A DNA stretch of 64,000 nucleotides from positions 149,460 to 213,459 of the forward strand of contig NZ_BQUN01000012.1 of assembly GCF_026008495.1 (NCBI RefSeq), written 5' to 3'. Position 1 is the first letter of the stretch. Each line of letters begins with the position of its first letter. This stretch comes from Streptomyces sp. A012304 (GTDB lineage: Bacteria > Actinomycetota > Actinomycetes > Streptomycetales > Streptomycetaceae). The notes beneath the pieces are model-generated. The model was not told where the DNA came from. It did no database searches and was given only the letters and a program-made list of their open reading frames with translations. The translations under genes and the position numbers were made by a program. Positions 42,053-52,087 of this stretch are shown one piece after another.

Positions 42053-42087
42053 GAAGGCCGCACCCTTGGACGTGGGGTGCGGCCTTC
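42053..42087 (+). terminator. Bidirectional hairpin terminator
   Basis: GAAGGCCGCACCC and GGGTGCGGCCTTC form a perfect 13-bp stem with a 9-nt loop, between the oxidoreductase and the convergent serine hydrolase gene. Confidence 0.85.
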
Positions 42088-42100
42088 ACCCTGCCGCCGG

Positions 42101-43249
42101 TCAGACGGCCGACGCCGCCCGGTGCACCGCGGCCACCAGCCGTTCGTTCTCCGGTGCCGCCCCGCCCGGGAAGGCGAACCGGCGCCGGGCGTACCCGTAG
42201 GCCAGCCCGCTGCGCGGGTCCGCGAAGGCCTGGCAGCCGCCCGCCCCGCTGTGCCCGAACGCCCCCGCCCCGAGGAACGGGTACCAGGTGTCCGCAGGCG
42301 CCTGGAAACCCAGCCCGTACGACCTGTGGGCGCGCGTCACCAGGTCGTAGCCCACGGAGTGGAACTGGGCGAACTCCGCCGCCGTGTCCTCCTTCAGCAG
42401 CGGCGCCTTCCCGTCGACCTCGCTGATCGCCGCCGCGTACAGCCCGGCCAGCCCGCGCGCCGAGGCCACCCCGCCCACCGACGCCGGGCCCTTGGCGCGG
42501 ATCAGCGGATCGTTCGGCAGCAGCTCCAGGTCGGTCGGCTCGGCGGCGTGCCGGTTGAAGGCGATGGCCGCCAGTGACCCCGGCCCGTCGGGCAGCGAGT
42601 CCAGCAGCACCCGCTGCTCGGCGGTCGGCGCCATCGGCTGCGCGGAGCGGAAGCGCGGCTCGTGCGCGCGCGGCAGCCCGAGGAAGAAGTCCAGCCCGTA
42701 CGAGGCGCGCACCCGCTCCTCGTACACCTCCTGGAGCGTACGGCCCGTGGCCCGCCGTACGACCTCGCCGGTGAGGGCGCCCAGGACCAGCGCGTGGTAG
42801 CCGAAGGCGGTGCCCGGACGCCAGAACGGCCGCTGGTCGGCGAGGCGTTCGGCGATCAGCCGGTCGTCGGCCAGCTCCTGCGGTGAGAACCCGCCGTCGG
42901 TGCCCACCACCCCGGCCCGGTGCGCGATCAGCTCGCGCAGGGTCAGCGCGCCCTTGCCCTCGGCGGCGAACTCCGGCCAGTAGTAGGTGACCTTGCGGTC
43001 CAGCTCCAGGGTGCCCTCCTGGACGAGGAGCGCGACCACCAGGTGCGCGGCGCCCTTGGTGGACGAGAACACGCCGTAGAGGGAGTCGGCGGCGCCGTCC
43101 CCGGCCCACAGGTCGACGACCCGGCGGCCGTGCACGTACGCGCACAGCTGCCCCTCGTAGTCGGGGCGCTCCTGCGCCACGAACGCGGTGAACTCCTCGC
43201 GCACCGCTTCGAAACCGTCCGCGACGCTGCCCTGGATCTGCTGTGTCAT
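42101..43249 (-). CDS. Serine hydrolase, class C beta-lactamase/esterase family
   Basis: 382 residues. Active-site SxxK is SSTK in YGVFSSTKGAAHLV (near residue 64), the Tyr motif is FGYHALVLG (near 150) and the late GHSGAGGCQAF box replaces KTG. No signal peptide is seen. Homologues (EstB-like) act as esterases. GAGGAGAGCGG precedes the ATG. It starts 10 nt after the stop of the M14 carboxypeptidase, so the two form an operon and the ribosome site overlaps the upstream stop region. Confidence 0.9.
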   Translation of the reverse strand: MTQQIQGSVADGFEAVREEFTAFVAQERPDYEGQLCAYVHGRRVVDLWAGDGAADSLYGVFSSTKGAAHLVVALLVQEGTLELDRKVTYYWPEFAAEGKGALTLRELIAHRAGVVGTDGGFSPQELADDRLIAERLADQRPFWRPGTAFGYHALVLGALTGEVVRRATGRTLQEVYEERVRASYGLDFFLGLPRAHEPRFRSAQPMAPTAEQRVLLDSLPDGPGSLAAIAFNRHAAEPTDLELLPNDPLIRAKGPASVGGVASARGLAGLYAAAISEVDGKAPLLKEDTAAEFAQFHSVGYDLVTRAHRSYGLGFQAPADTWYPFLGAGAFGHSGAGGCQAFADPRSGLAYGYARRRFAFPGGAAPENERLVAAVHRAASAV

Positions 43250-43259
43250 CCGCTCTCCT

Positions 43260-45804
43260 CTACTGACCGCTGCTTGCGTGTGCCATGGTGATCAAAGCCT
43301 GCGCGACCTGCGGAAACGACCCTTTGGGATGGTCCCGGAAAAGGGGTTCCGTGCCGAACAGGACAGCGTGCGGCCCGCTGACGACCGCCGGCTGCCCGGC
43401 CGCGGCGGCCGGACCGCCCGAGCCGTCGGCCAGGGCCCGCCAGTGGCCCGAGACGAGCGGGTTCCCCGAGGCGTACGACTGCTCGACGCGTACCCCGGGC
43501 CCGAGAGCGGTGAACCAGACCGGCGCGTAGACGAACCCGTGGTCCGGGGCGCCGGCCGTCACCGGGCCCGTGTTGACCACGCGCACCACGCCGTTGGCGT
43601 TCGCGTCGCCCTGCACGACCCGGACGTCCAGCAGCCCGGCTCCGGTGGCGACCGCGGCGCCGCCGGCGCCCCGCCCGACCAGACCGTGCCCGGCGAGGAA
43701 GGCGTCCAGCGCGGTCCGGGCGGACTCGGTCAGGGCGGCCCGGTTCAGCCCGGTCGACACGAACAGCACATCCACCGACGACCAGTCGAAACCGGCGTCG
43801 AGGACGGCCGTCGAGACCGGTGTGACGTCGAAGTCCATCTCCCGCAGCGCGAACAGCTCACCGGGCGTGACGGCGGCGGCGACCCGGACCCGGTGCAGCG
43901 GGGTGGTGCCGGTGAGGGAGGTCGCGGTGAAGGCCACGCCGTACGTCCGGGCGAGCGCCACCGCCCGGGACCGTGCCGACGCGGGCACGATCACGCTGCC
44001 GTCGGCGGCCCGCCGTACCGCGACCCCCTGCCGCAGCAGCGAGTTGAGCGCGGCGACCGCGTTCGGGTCGTCCAGGCGCAGCCGCAGGTCGCCGCGCGGG
44101 GCGACCGTGCCGGCCGGGGCGGCCTCGGTCACCGGCCGCAGGGGCGCCCCCGCCAGGGAGCCGCCGGGCACGGCGACCACGTCCGCCCCCCCACAGCCGG
44201 CCCAGGCTCCAGCCCGAGATGTCGTACATCACCGACACCTTGTCGCTGATGTCCCGCCCGTCGGCGAGCAGCACGTTCGCCAGGCCCCGCTTGGGCTGGC
44301 GCATGTCGACGACGTAGGAGCCCTTGGGGTACGTCCGTCCGCCGAGCCGGAAGGGCAGCGCGGCGCGGGTGACGCGGACGTCGTTGGCGAGCAGGTGGCC
44401 GACGAGGCGGGCGGTAGCGGTGGCGGTCCTGCCCGCCGGAAGGACGTACGCGCGGGGGAAGGTGGTCGTGTAGACGTCCTCCGGGCCGATGCCCGGGACC
44501 CCGGGGACGGTCCGCGGCGAGACCGGGACCTGCGCGGCGCCGGCGGCCCCGCGCCGGAACACCTCGATCTGGTCGGCGACGAGCGCGGACCCCTTGGCCC
44601 GGACGTAGTCGAGGGTGGCGCGCAGGGCGGCGCCCGCGACGGCCACGTTGACTGCGGAGCGGCGCCGCAGTTCGCTCTGCGGCAGTGTGGTGTAGGCCGC
44701 GTTGTTCACCTGGAGCGGGATCTCGACGGTGTGCGCGGCGACCGTGCCGTGGAAGGCCGCGTACTGCGGGGTGAAGATGGGGGGCCAGTCGTCCCAGCCC
44801 TCCTCCTGGTCCCGGAACGGGATCTGCGCGGGCTCCACACCGTCCTTCGCGGGGGTGTAGCCGAGGTCGTTGACGGCGGACTCCATGCGGAGGGCGTTGG
44901 CGTAGGTGTGCTTCAGGAAGAGGTCGTACTCGTAGTTCTCGCCGTGCGGCGGGGTCGTGGGCTCGATGAGAGTGCCGTTGACGTAGCCGTGCAGGTCGAG
45001 CATGACGGCCGGCTGCTTGTCGATCTGGATCTGCCGCATCACGCGTGCCTCGGGCTGCGAGGCGGTGACGAAGTCCCGGTTGAGGTCGAAGCCGCCCGCG
45101 TTGGCGCGGGTCCCGGCGATCCGGCCGTCCGGGTTGGCGGTGATGTTGAAGTACAGCCGGCTGCGGGCGAGGAGGTCCTTCGTCCTCGCGTCGTGCGCGG
45201 TGGCGAGCCGCTCGATGAGCTTCAGGGAGGCGTCGGTGCCCTCCCACTCGTTGCCGTGGATGTTGTTGTTGAAGAAGACGGGCGTCTTGTAGGCCGACTT
45301 CAGGGAGGGGTCCGCGGCGGCGACGGCGGGCGCGTTCTCGATCAGCTTGCGCATCCGCTCCTGGGCGGCGTCCTGACGGACCGTCTCCGGTGCCGTGACG
45401 GTGACCAGATACAGCCGGTGGCCGCCCGCCGACCGGCCCACGACCTCCACGCTGACCCGGTCGCCCAGGGCCTGAAGGGCGTTCAGCTTGGGGGCGATGC
45501 CGTGGTAGGGGACGAGGCCCAGCTTGAGGGACTTGTCGGCGGGGTTCTCCGGGTCGGGGGCGAGAACCTGCTGCCGGGGGTAGCCGCGCGGGGCGGTGAG
45601 GACGGGGGCGGGGGCGGTGAGGGCCCGGCGGGCGGTGGCCAGCGGGGACCGGGCGGGGGCGGACGCGGCCTCGCGGTCGCGGGTGGGCGGGCCCGGTTCG
45701 GCGCCCGTGGCGAGCTGGGGGCTGAGCAGAAGAGAGCCCGTCGCGGTGAGGGCGAGGGCGGCGATCAGGACAGGCGGTGCCGGGGTGGTTCTCGTGGTGC
45801 GCAC
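43260..45804 (-). pseudogene. Secreted M14 zinc carboxypeptidase, frameshifted
   Basis: Two overlapping frames together encode one protein of about 847 residues. GTG 45804 with AGAGGAGG upstream opens a signal peptide (LIAALALTATGSLLLSP) and an M14 domain: NNNIHGNEWEG (zinc His and Glu), DLHGYVNGTLIEP (likely third ligand) and AAHTVEIPLQV (likely catalytic Glu). The frame breaks at a run of seven C (44186-44192 on the plus strand). Before it the protein reads SLGRLWGG; removing one base continues as ADVVAVPGGSLAG in the other frame, which runs to the stop at 43260 (KGSFPQVAQALITMAHASSGQ). It is thus either a sequencing error in a homopolymer or a recent frameshift. The zinc-enzyme half is upstream and intact. 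Confidence 0.85.
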
Positions 45805-45978
45805 GCATACCTCCTCTGACTTCCTGCGATCGGTGCTGCCGGAGATCGGTACGGCGAGGTGTACCTGTTCGACTCAACTGCAACAAGAGGGGGTTGGTGT
45901 CACCGATAGCCCGGATGGCCTACGGAGGCCGTCGACAGCGCCCGGAGAACGCAGAGCGGCCCGGAATCCGCCGTCGGG

Positions 45979-47010
45979 TCAGGTCTGCTTACGGGTCGTC
46001 ATGAAACGCTGGATCAGGATGAACGCGCACAGCAGCACACCGGTGGCGATCTTCGTCCACCAGGAGCTGAGCGTGCCCTCGAACTGGATGATGCTCTTGA
46101 TCAGGCCCAGGACGAGGACGCCGAACAGCGTGCCCAGGACATAGCCGGAGCCACCCGTCAGCAGGGTGCCGCCGATGACCACCGCGGCGATCGCGTCGAG
46201 TTCCATGCCCACCGCGTGCAGCGGGTCGCCGGACTGGATGTAGAGCATGAAGAGCAGGCCGGCGAGCGCGGAGCAGAAGCCGCTCATCGTGTAGACCGCG
46301 ATCTTCGTACCGCCCAGCGGGAGACCCATGAGGAGGGCCGACTGCTCGTTGCCGCCGACGGCGTAGATGCGGCGGCCGAAGCGGGTGTAGTGGAGGACGT
46401 AGAAGGCCGCGGCCAGGACGACCAGGGACACCAGGGCGCCGATCGACAGCTCGCCCACCCCCACCGGAACCCGCGTCAGGGCCAGGCTGCTCACGGCGGA
46501 GTCGTCGATCGCGATCGACTCCTTGCTGATGACCAGGCACAGGCCCCGGAAGAGGAAGAGGCCGGCGAGGGTCACGATGAACGGCTGGATCTCGAAGTTG
46601 TGGATCACATAGCCCATGAGGAAGCCGCCGAACGCCCCCACACCGAGGGATATGGGGACGACGAGCACGAGCGGCAGGCCCACGTCCTGTACCAGCCACG
46701 CCGTCAACATCGTCGTGAAGCCGATCACCGAGCCCACGGACAGGTCGATGCCGCCGGACAGGATGACGACGGTGGCGCCGACGGCGGCGACCAGCAGATA
46801 GCCGTTGTCGATGAACAGGTTGAGGAACACCTGCGGTTCGCCGAAGCCGTAGTTCTGGTAGCGGCTGAGGCCGCCGATGTACATCGCGAGGAACAGGCCG
46901 GCCGTGACCAGGACGGGCAGCCGGCGGTCGCCCAGCAGGCGGGCGCCCCCGGAAGGTGTACGGCCTTCCGGCTTCTGCGGTGTCGTGGGGGGCTGGGTGG
47001 TCGCACTCAT
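45979..47010 (-). CDS. yjfF: Sugar ABC transporter permease, YjfF-like
   Basis: 343 residues with about eight or nine TM segments. BPD_transp_2-type motifs: LSGGIDLSVGSVIGFTTML (near 95) and GGSGYVLGTLFGVLVLGLI (near 290). It forms the inner-membrane channel together with the YtfT-like permease upstream. The ATG overlaps the last base of the YtfT stop (TGATG), with GGAGG upstream, so the two are coupled. Last gene of the ABC operon. In E. coli YtfQRT-YjfF imports galactofuranose; the sugar here is inferred only from homology. Confidence 0.9.
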   Translation of the reverse strand: MSATTQPPTTPQKPEGRTPSGGARLLGDRRLPVLVTAGLFLAMYIGGLSRYQNYGFGEPQVFLNLFIDNGYLLVAAVGATVVILSGGIDLSVGSVIGFTTMLTAWLVQDVGLPLVLVVPISLGVGAFGGFLMGYVIHNFEIQPFIVTLAGLFLFRGLCLVISKESIAIDDSAVSSLALTRVPVGVGELSIGALVSLVVLAAAFYVLHYTRFGRRIYAVGGNEQSALLMGLPLGGTKIAVYTMSGFCSALAGLLFMLYIQSGDPLHAVGMELDAIAAVVIGGTLLTGGSGYVLGTLFGVLVLGLIKSIIQFEGTLSSWWTKIATGVLLCAFILIQRFMTTRKQT

Positions 47011-48104
47011 CACGACACCTCCATCTTGGGGGCGGGCTCGGCGGGGGCCACGGACGGCACCGCCGGGGCCGTGGTCTTCCCACGGGAGCCGAGGACCTTG
47101 GCGCGGAACTTCGGGGACTGGAGCAGACAGACGACGATGACCACGGCGGCCTTGAAGACCAGGTTCGTCTGGGTGGGAACGCCGATGGTGTAGATCGTGG
47201 TGGTGAGGGTCTGGATGACCAGGGCGCCCACCACCGTGCCGCCGATGGAGAAGCGGCCGCCGAGCAGCGAGGTGCCGCCGATCACCACGGCGAGGATGGC
47301 GTCGAGTTCGATCCACAGGCCGGCGTTGTTGCCGTCCGCCGCAGAGGTGTTGGAACTGATCATCAGGCCCGCGATGCCCGCGCACAGGGCGCAGAAGACG
47401 TACACCATGATCTTGATACGGCGGGATCGGATGCCGACCAGGCGGCTGGCCTCGGCGTTGCCGCCGACCGACTCGACCAGCAGGCCGAGGGCCGTGCGGC
47501 GGGTCAGCGCCACCGTGACGGCGACGACCGCGGCCACCACGAAGATGGAGAACGGCAGGGTCAGCCAGTAGCCGCCGCCGATCAGCTTGTAGGGCTCGCT
47601 GTTGATGGTGATGATCTGGCCGTCGGCGATCAGCTGGGCGACACCGCGTCCGGCGACCATGATGATGAGGGTCGCGATGATGGGCTGGATGCCCATCCGG
47701 GCGACCAGGAAGCCGTTCCACAGGCCGCAGACGACGGCCGCCACCAGGCCGATGCCCATGGCGAGGAAGACCCCCGCCAGCGCGTTCTGGTCGGCCTGGT
47801 CGCTGATGTACGAGCAGGTCAGGGCGCCGGTGATGGCGACCACGGCGCCGACGGAGAGGTCGATGCCGCCGGTGGCGATGACCAGGGTCATGCCGACCGC
47901 CACCAGGATCAGCGGCGAGGCGAACAGCACGATCGAGACGAGGCTGCCGTAGAGGTGGCCGTCGGTCATCCGGATCGCGAAGAAGTCGGGGGTGAAGGGG
48001 ACGTTGACGAGCAGCAGAACGACCAGGACCGCGACCGGCCAGAACAGGTGGTGGTGCGTCAGTGCTCGCCAGCGGGAGGGGGTGGTCACTGCCGGGGTAC
48101 TCAC
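47010..48104 (-). CDS. Sugar ABC transporter permease, YtfT-like
   Basis: 364 residues, about nine TM segments. ATGGIDLSVGAVVAITGAL (near 75) and GGTSLLGGRFSIGGTVVGALVIQTL (near 275) identify a RbsC/YtfT-class permease. Start is GTG 48104, overlapping the ATPase stop by 4 nt (GTGA), with GCGGAGAG upstream; coupled translation ensures stoichiometry. Together with the next gene it makes a heterodimeric membrane channel, as in the E. coli galactofuranose system. Confidence 0.92.
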   Translation of the reverse strand: MSTPAVTTPSRWRALTHHHLFWPVAVLVVLLLVNVPFTPDFFAIRMTDGHLYGSLVSIVLFASPLILVAVGMTLVIATGGIDLSVGAVVAITGALTCSYISDQADQNALAGVFLAMGIGLVAAVVCGLWNGFLVARMGIQPIIATLIIMVAGRGVAQLIADGQIITINSEPYKLIGGGYWLTLPFSIFVVAAVVAVTVALTRRTALGLLVESVGGNAEASRLVGIRSRRIKIMVYVFCALCAGIAGLMISSNTSAADGNNAGLWIELDAILAVVIGGTSLLGGRFSIGGTVVGALVIQTLTTTIYTIGVPTQTNLVFKAAVVIVVCLLQSPKFRAKVLGSRGKTTAPAVPSVAPAEPAPKMEVS

Positions 48105-49639
48105 TGGTGCTCTCCGCTCGCGATGGTCTCCAGGATCTTGCTGGTGGTGATCTCCGGCCCGTTGGTCAGCTGCGCCACGAGCTTGCGGTCGCGCAGCACT
48201 CCGATGGTGTGGCTGAGCCGGAGCACCTCCTCCAGTTCGGCCGCGATGTACAGCACGGACATGCCGTCCTCGGACAGGGAGACGACGAGCTTCTGGATCT
48301 CGGCCTTGGCGCCGACGTCGATGCCGCGCGTGGGCTCGTCGAGGATCAGCAGCTTCGGCTGGGTGATCAGCCAGCGGGCGAGCAGCACCTTCTGCTGGTT
48401 GCCGCCGCTCAGCTGGCCGACGCGGGCCTCGGGGTTGGCGGGGCGGATGTCGAGGGCCTTGATGTACTTGGCGACGAGTTCGTCGCGCTGGGAGGCCGGG
48501 ATGGGCCGGGTCCAGCCGCGGGATGCCTGGAGGGCGAGGATGATGTTCTCGCGCACCGTGAGGTCGGGGACGAGGCCCTCGGTCTTGCGGTTCTCCGAGC
48601 AGAACGCGACACCTGCGCCGATGGCGTCGTTGGGGGCGCTCATCGAGACCTGCTTGCCGGCGACGGTCACCTTGCCGCTGTCGGGCTGGTCGGCGCCGAA
48701 CAGCAGCCGGGCCAGTTCGGTGCGGCCCGAGCCGAGCAGTCCGGCGAGGCCGAGCACCTCGCCCTTCTTGATCTCCAGGTCGAAGGGGGCGATACCGCCG
48801 GTGCGGCCGAGGCCCTCGGCCTTGACGAGCGTCTCACCGACGTCGGAGCGCAGCTGGTGCTCGTGCAGCTCCTCCAGCTGGTCCAGGGCCTTGCCGATCA
48901 TCAGCTCGATCAGCCCGACCTGGTCGAGGTCGGCGACCATGTGCTCGCCGACCAGGGTGCCGTTGCGCAGCACGGTCATCCGGTCGCAGATCTCGTAGAT
49001 CTGGTCGAGGAAGTGCGACACGAAGAGGATCGCGACGCCCTCGTCCCGCAGGCGCCGCATCAGGCGGAACAGTTCGAGGACCTCGTCGCGGTCGAGGCTG
49101 GAGGTGGGCTCGTCCAGGACGAGCACCTTGGTGCCGGAGCCCTGGCCGTCGCTGTCGCCGTGGCCCACCGACCGTACGATCGCGACCAGTTGCTGCACGG
49201 CCAGCGGGTACGCGGACAGCGGTGCCGTCACGTCGATGTCGAGGCCGAGCCGGTCGACCATCTCCGCGGCCTGCTTGCGTATCTGCTTCCACTGGATGCG
49301 GCCCGCGCGGGTGGGTTCACGGCCGATGAAGATGTTCTCCGCCACCGAGAGGTTGGGGCAGAGGTTGACCTCCTGGTAGACCGTGCTGATGCCGGCGTGC
49401 TGTGCCTCCAGCGGGCTGCCGATCCGCACGGCCTTGCCGTCGAGGGTGATGGTGCCGCCGTCCAGGGAGTAGACCCCGGTCAGCACCTTGATGAGGGTGG
49501 ACTTCCCGGCTCCGTTCTCGCCCATGAGGGCGTGGATCTCACCGGGGAAGAGCCGGAAGTCGACGCCCGACAGAGCCCGTACCCCCGGAAACTCTTTGAC
49601 TATGCCCGTCATCTCCAGGACGGGCTGCGGCTCTGCCAT
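48101..49639 (-). CDS. Sugar ABC transporter ATP-binding protein, YtfR-like
   Basis: 512 residues with two ABC domains. Domain 1: Walker [10 protein letters not shown] (near 38), Q-loop STVYQEVNL, Walker B VLVLDEPTSSLD. Domain 2: degenerate Walker A GLLGSGRTEL, signature [15 protein letters not shown], Walker [15 protein letters not shown]. This is the RbsA/MglA layout. ATG 49639 is preferred to one 15 nt upstream because GAGGAG is at the right spacing. Between the binding protein and the permeases. Confidence 0.94.
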   Translation of the reverse strand: MAEPQPVLEMTGIVKEFPGVRALSGVDFRLFPGEIHALMGENGAGKSTLIKVLTGVYSLDGGTITLDGKAVRIGSPLEAQHAGISTVYQEVNLCPNLSVAENIFIGREPTRAGRIQWKQIRKQAAEMVDRLGLDIDVTAPLSAYPLAVQQLVAIVRSVGHGDSDGQGSGTKVLVLDEPTSSLDRDEVLELFRLMRRLRDEGVAILFVSHFLDQIYEICDRMTVLRNGTLVGEHMVADLDQVGLIELMIGKALDQLEELHEHQLRSDVGETLVKAEGLGRTGGIAPFDLEIKKGEVLGLAGLLGSGRTELARLLFGADQPDSGKVTVAGKQVSMSAPNDAIGAGVAFCSENRKTEGLVPDLTVRENIILALQASRGWTRPIPASQRDELVAKYIKALDIRPANPEARVGQLSGGNQQKVLLARWLITQPKLLILDEPTRGIDVGAKAEIQKLVVSLSEDGMSVLYIAAELEEVLRLSHTIGVLRDRKLVAQLTNGPEITTSKILETIASGEHQ

Positions 49640-49739
49640 GGCAGCGCTCCTCATGAAATGGGTTCAGGCCCGCAGGGAGCCTCCCGGGACCGGATGGTCG
49701 CCGGCCGGCCGGAGGCTCCCTGCCGGTGGGTGCGGTCGG

Positions 49740-50744
49740 TCAGTACTTACGGGTGGGGAGCGCGTCCTTGGCCTGGTCCTGCATGAAGTCGCTCTCCTTG
49801 GTCTTGATCCAGCGCTCGACCTTCTCGCCGGCGTGGACCTTCTTCACGACGTCCATCAGCTGCGGGCCGAGCAGCGGGTTGCACTCGACGATCGCGTTGA
49901 TCTTGCCTTCGGACATGGCGATGAAGCCGTCCTTCACGCCGTCGACCGTGACGATGAGGATGTCCTTGCCGGGCTTCTTGCCGACCGCCTCGATGGCCTG
50001 GATGGCGCCGAGACCCATGTCGTCGTTGTGCGCGAACAGCACGTCGATGTCCGGGTTGGACTGCAGGAAGGCCGCCATGACCTGCTTGCCGCCGGCGCGG
50101 GTGAAGTCACCGCTCTGGCTGGCGACGATCTCCCAGTCGTCCTTGTGCTCGGCGTCCATGACCTCCTTGAAGCCCTTGGCGCGCTCGATCGCGGGGGCGG
50201 CACCGGTGGTGCCCTCCAGCTGGGCGATCTTCACCTTGCCCTTGTGGCCGGCCTTCTGCAGAACCTTCTCCAGGATCTTGGCGGCGCGGCGGCCCTCGTC
50301 GGTGAAGTCGGAGCCGACCAGGGTGAGGAACAGGGACTCGTCGCTCTCGACGGACCGGTCGGTCAGGACGACCGGGATCTTCGCCGCCTGGGCCTCCTTG
50401 AGCACGGCGTCCCAGCCCTTGACGACCACCGGCGAGAAGGCGATGACGTCCACCTTCTGCGCGATGAAGCTGCGGATCGCGGAGATCTGGTTCTCCGGCT
50501 TCTGCTGCGCGTCGGAGAACTGCAGCTTGATGCCCGCGTCCTTGGCGGCCGACTTCACCGACTCGGTGTTGGCGGTGCGCCAGCCGCTCTCGGAGCCGAC
50601 CTGGGCGAAGCCGAGGGTGATCGTCTTGCTGCCGCCACCGGAGGAGGAGCTGTCGCCGCCCTCGTCCTTCTTGGCGCAGGCCGCGAGGCCGCCCGCCGCC
50701 GCCACGCCGACCGCCGCAGTGAGGAAGTTCCGTCTGTTGAGCAT
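49740..50744 (-). CDS. ytfQ: Sugar-binding lipoprotein, YtfQ-like (galactofuranose-type)
   Basis: 334 residues. The N-terminal RRNFLTAAVGVAAAGGLAAC combines a Tat-like twin Arg with a lipobox (Cys near 22), so it is an exported lipoprotein. The periplasmic-binding fold of the ribose/galactose family shows TLGFAQVGSESGWRTANTES near 43-60, DVIAFSPVVVKGWDAVL, LVGSDFTDEGRRAA and LFAHNDDMGLGAIQAI. These blocks are those of YtfQ. First gene of the transporter operon, 134 nt downstream of lacI; a CGAC/CGAA repeat operator lies in that gap. Confidence 0.92.
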   Translation of the reverse strand: MLNRRNFLTAAVGVAAAGGLAACAKKDEGGDSSSSGGGSKTITLGFAQVGSESGWRTANTESVKSAAKDAGIKLQFSDAQQKPENQISAIRSFIAQKVDVIAFSPVVVKGWDAVLKEAQAAKIPVVLTDRSVESDESLFLTLVGSDFTDEGRRAAKILEKVLQKAGHKGKVKIAQLEGTTGAAPAIERAKGFKEVMDAEHKDDWEIVASQSGDFTRAGGKQVMAAFLQSNPDIDVLFAHNDDMGLGAIQAIEAVGKKPGKDILIVTVDGVKDGFIAMSEGKINAIVECNPLLGPQLMDVVKKVHAGEKVERWIKTKESDFMQDQAKDALPTRKY

Positions 50745-50829
50745 GTTCTTCTCCTTTGAAGAGCCGGCCCGGGGATGGACCGCTGGTACTCGATGGGACC
50801 GGCCGCACTGCGTCCAGCCTGTCGATCAT

Positions 50830-50844
50830 TGTTCGGTATGTCGG
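50830..50844 (-). promoter_or_regulatory. CCGACATACCGAACA operator upstream of ytfQ
   Basis: Reading on the gene strand, CCGACATACCGAACA differs by one base from the element before the unknown-enzyme gene (CCGAAATACCGAACA, 56162-56176), in the same orientation relative to its gene. Direct repeats of CGAM with 8-nt period suggest a regulator binding in tandem. Confidence 0.6.
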
Positions 50845-50878
50845 CCACACGGAAGGGAGGGTGTGGCTGGTCGGTAGA

Positions 50879-51925
50879 TCAGAGGGGTCCGCCGTCCGGC
50901 TGGGCGGTGTAGGGGAAAGTACTGGCGCGCACGACCAGTTGGGGTTCGATCGCGATCCGGGGCGTGGTGGCTGGTGGCCGGCCCTCGATCAGCTCCAGGA
51001 GCAACGCGATGCCTTGTTTGCCCACCGCCGCGAAGTCCTGCCGGACGGTGGTGAGCGGTGGGGCGAAGAACTCCGACTCCGGGATGTCGTCGAAGCCGAC
51101 CACCGCGACGTCCTGGGGGGTTCGGACCCCCGCCTCCCGCAGGGCCCTCAACACCCCCAGTGCCATCTGGTCGTTGGCGACGAAGACGGCGGTCAGTCCC
51201 CGGCCCACCCAGCCGGCCAGTTCCTGGCCCGCACGATAACCCGAGAGCGGGCTCCAGTCACCGCGCAGCAGCATCGGTGGCTCGACACCCGCCGCTTCGA
51301 GGGTCGTCCGCCAGCCGGCGGCCCGGTCGGCGGCCTCCTGCCAGTCCTCCGGCCCCGCGAGGTGCCAGACCTTGCGGTGGCCGGCGGCCAGCAGATGACC
51401 GGTGGCGAGCCGGGCTCCGAGCTGCTGGTCGACGCTGACACTGGAGATGTCCACATCGGTCCCGCCGCCCACGACCACCACCGGGAACGGGTGGCGGAGT
51501 TCGGCAAGCGCCTCCACCGCCGACCGCTGCGGGGCGATGGCGACGACCCCCTCGACCCCGCCGTCACTGAGGTGGTCAAGGGCCTCGGAGAGCGTCTCCA
51601 CCGTCAGTTTGCGCAGACTGACCGTCGAGACGAGGTATCCCTCTGCGCGTGCCGCCTCTTCGAGCGCGAACAAGGTACTGGCCGGTCCGAAGAGGGTGGT
51701 GTCGGAGGCGACCACGCCCAGGGTGCGGGTGCGACGCGTTGCCAGGGCACGTGCGGAGGAGTTGCGACGGTAACCCATCTCCTCGATCGCGCGCAGCACC
51801 TTGGCCCGGGTCTCTTGCCGCACATTGGGGTGGTCCCCCAGCACCCGGGAAACGGTCTGGTGGGACACGCCGGCCATGCGGGCCACGTCGGCCATGGTGG
51901 GTGGCCGCAGCTGAGCGTGAGTCAC
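50879..51925 (-). CDS. LacI family transcriptional regulator
   Basis: 348 residues. N-terminal HTH: PPTMADVARMAGVSHQTVSRVL then PNVRQETRAKVLRAIEEMGY (about 10-55), including the minor-groove hinge region RNSSARALATRRT. The rest is a sugar-binding periplasmic-like domain with VFVANDQMALGVLRAL and VAVVGFDDIPESEFFAPPLTTV. GTG 51925 has AAGGAGGTG upstream. It probably represses itself and the transporter downstream, with a sugar as inducer. A LacI-type palindrome is present 163 nt upstream. Confidence 0.93.
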   Translation of the reverse strand: MTHAQLRPPTMADVARMAGVSHQTVSRVLGDHPNVRQETRAKVLRAIEEMGYRRNSSARALATRRTRTLGVVASDTTLFGPASTLFALEEAARAEGYLVSTVSLRKLTVETLSEALDHLSDGGVEGVVAIAPQRSAVEALAELRHPFPVVVVGGGTDVDISSVSVDQQLGARLATGHLLAAGHRKVWHLAGPEDWQEAADRAAGWRTTLEAAGVEPPMLLRGDWSPLSGYRAGQELAGWVGRGLTAVFVANDQMALGVLRALREAGVRTPQDVAVVGFDDIPESEFFAPPLTTVRQDFAAVGKQGIALLLELIEGRPPATTPRIAIEPQLVVRASTFPYTAQPDGGPL

Positions 51926-51996
51926 GGCCGCACCTCCTTGGCGGTCGTCTGCCGATAACGCCTGCGATGTGGGCGGAAGGCTCCGCGCCGTCGGCT

Positions 51997-52041
51997 TCAC
52001 GCCGGATGGACAGGTGGGGACTCTGTGGGCATGACGCTCAT
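51997..52041 (-). other. Possible leader ORF (MSVMPTESPPVHPA) before lacI
   Basis: GGGAGGT directly precedes ATG-AGC-GTC-ATG; the second ATG (52032) is at ideal distance. The short frame ends in TGA overlapping an in-frame GTG of lacI (52000). It could couple translation or be chance. Low certainty. Confidence 0.25.
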
Positions 52042-52087
52042 ACCTCCCGTGTTGTCGTCGGACGCTGACCGGTGAATGCGGAGGTCA

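Noticed and set aside
51926..52000. Upstream GTG at 52000 as the lacI start
   Set aside because: The added 25 residues precede the HTH without family similarity, and the GTG at 51925 has a perfect AAGGAGG.
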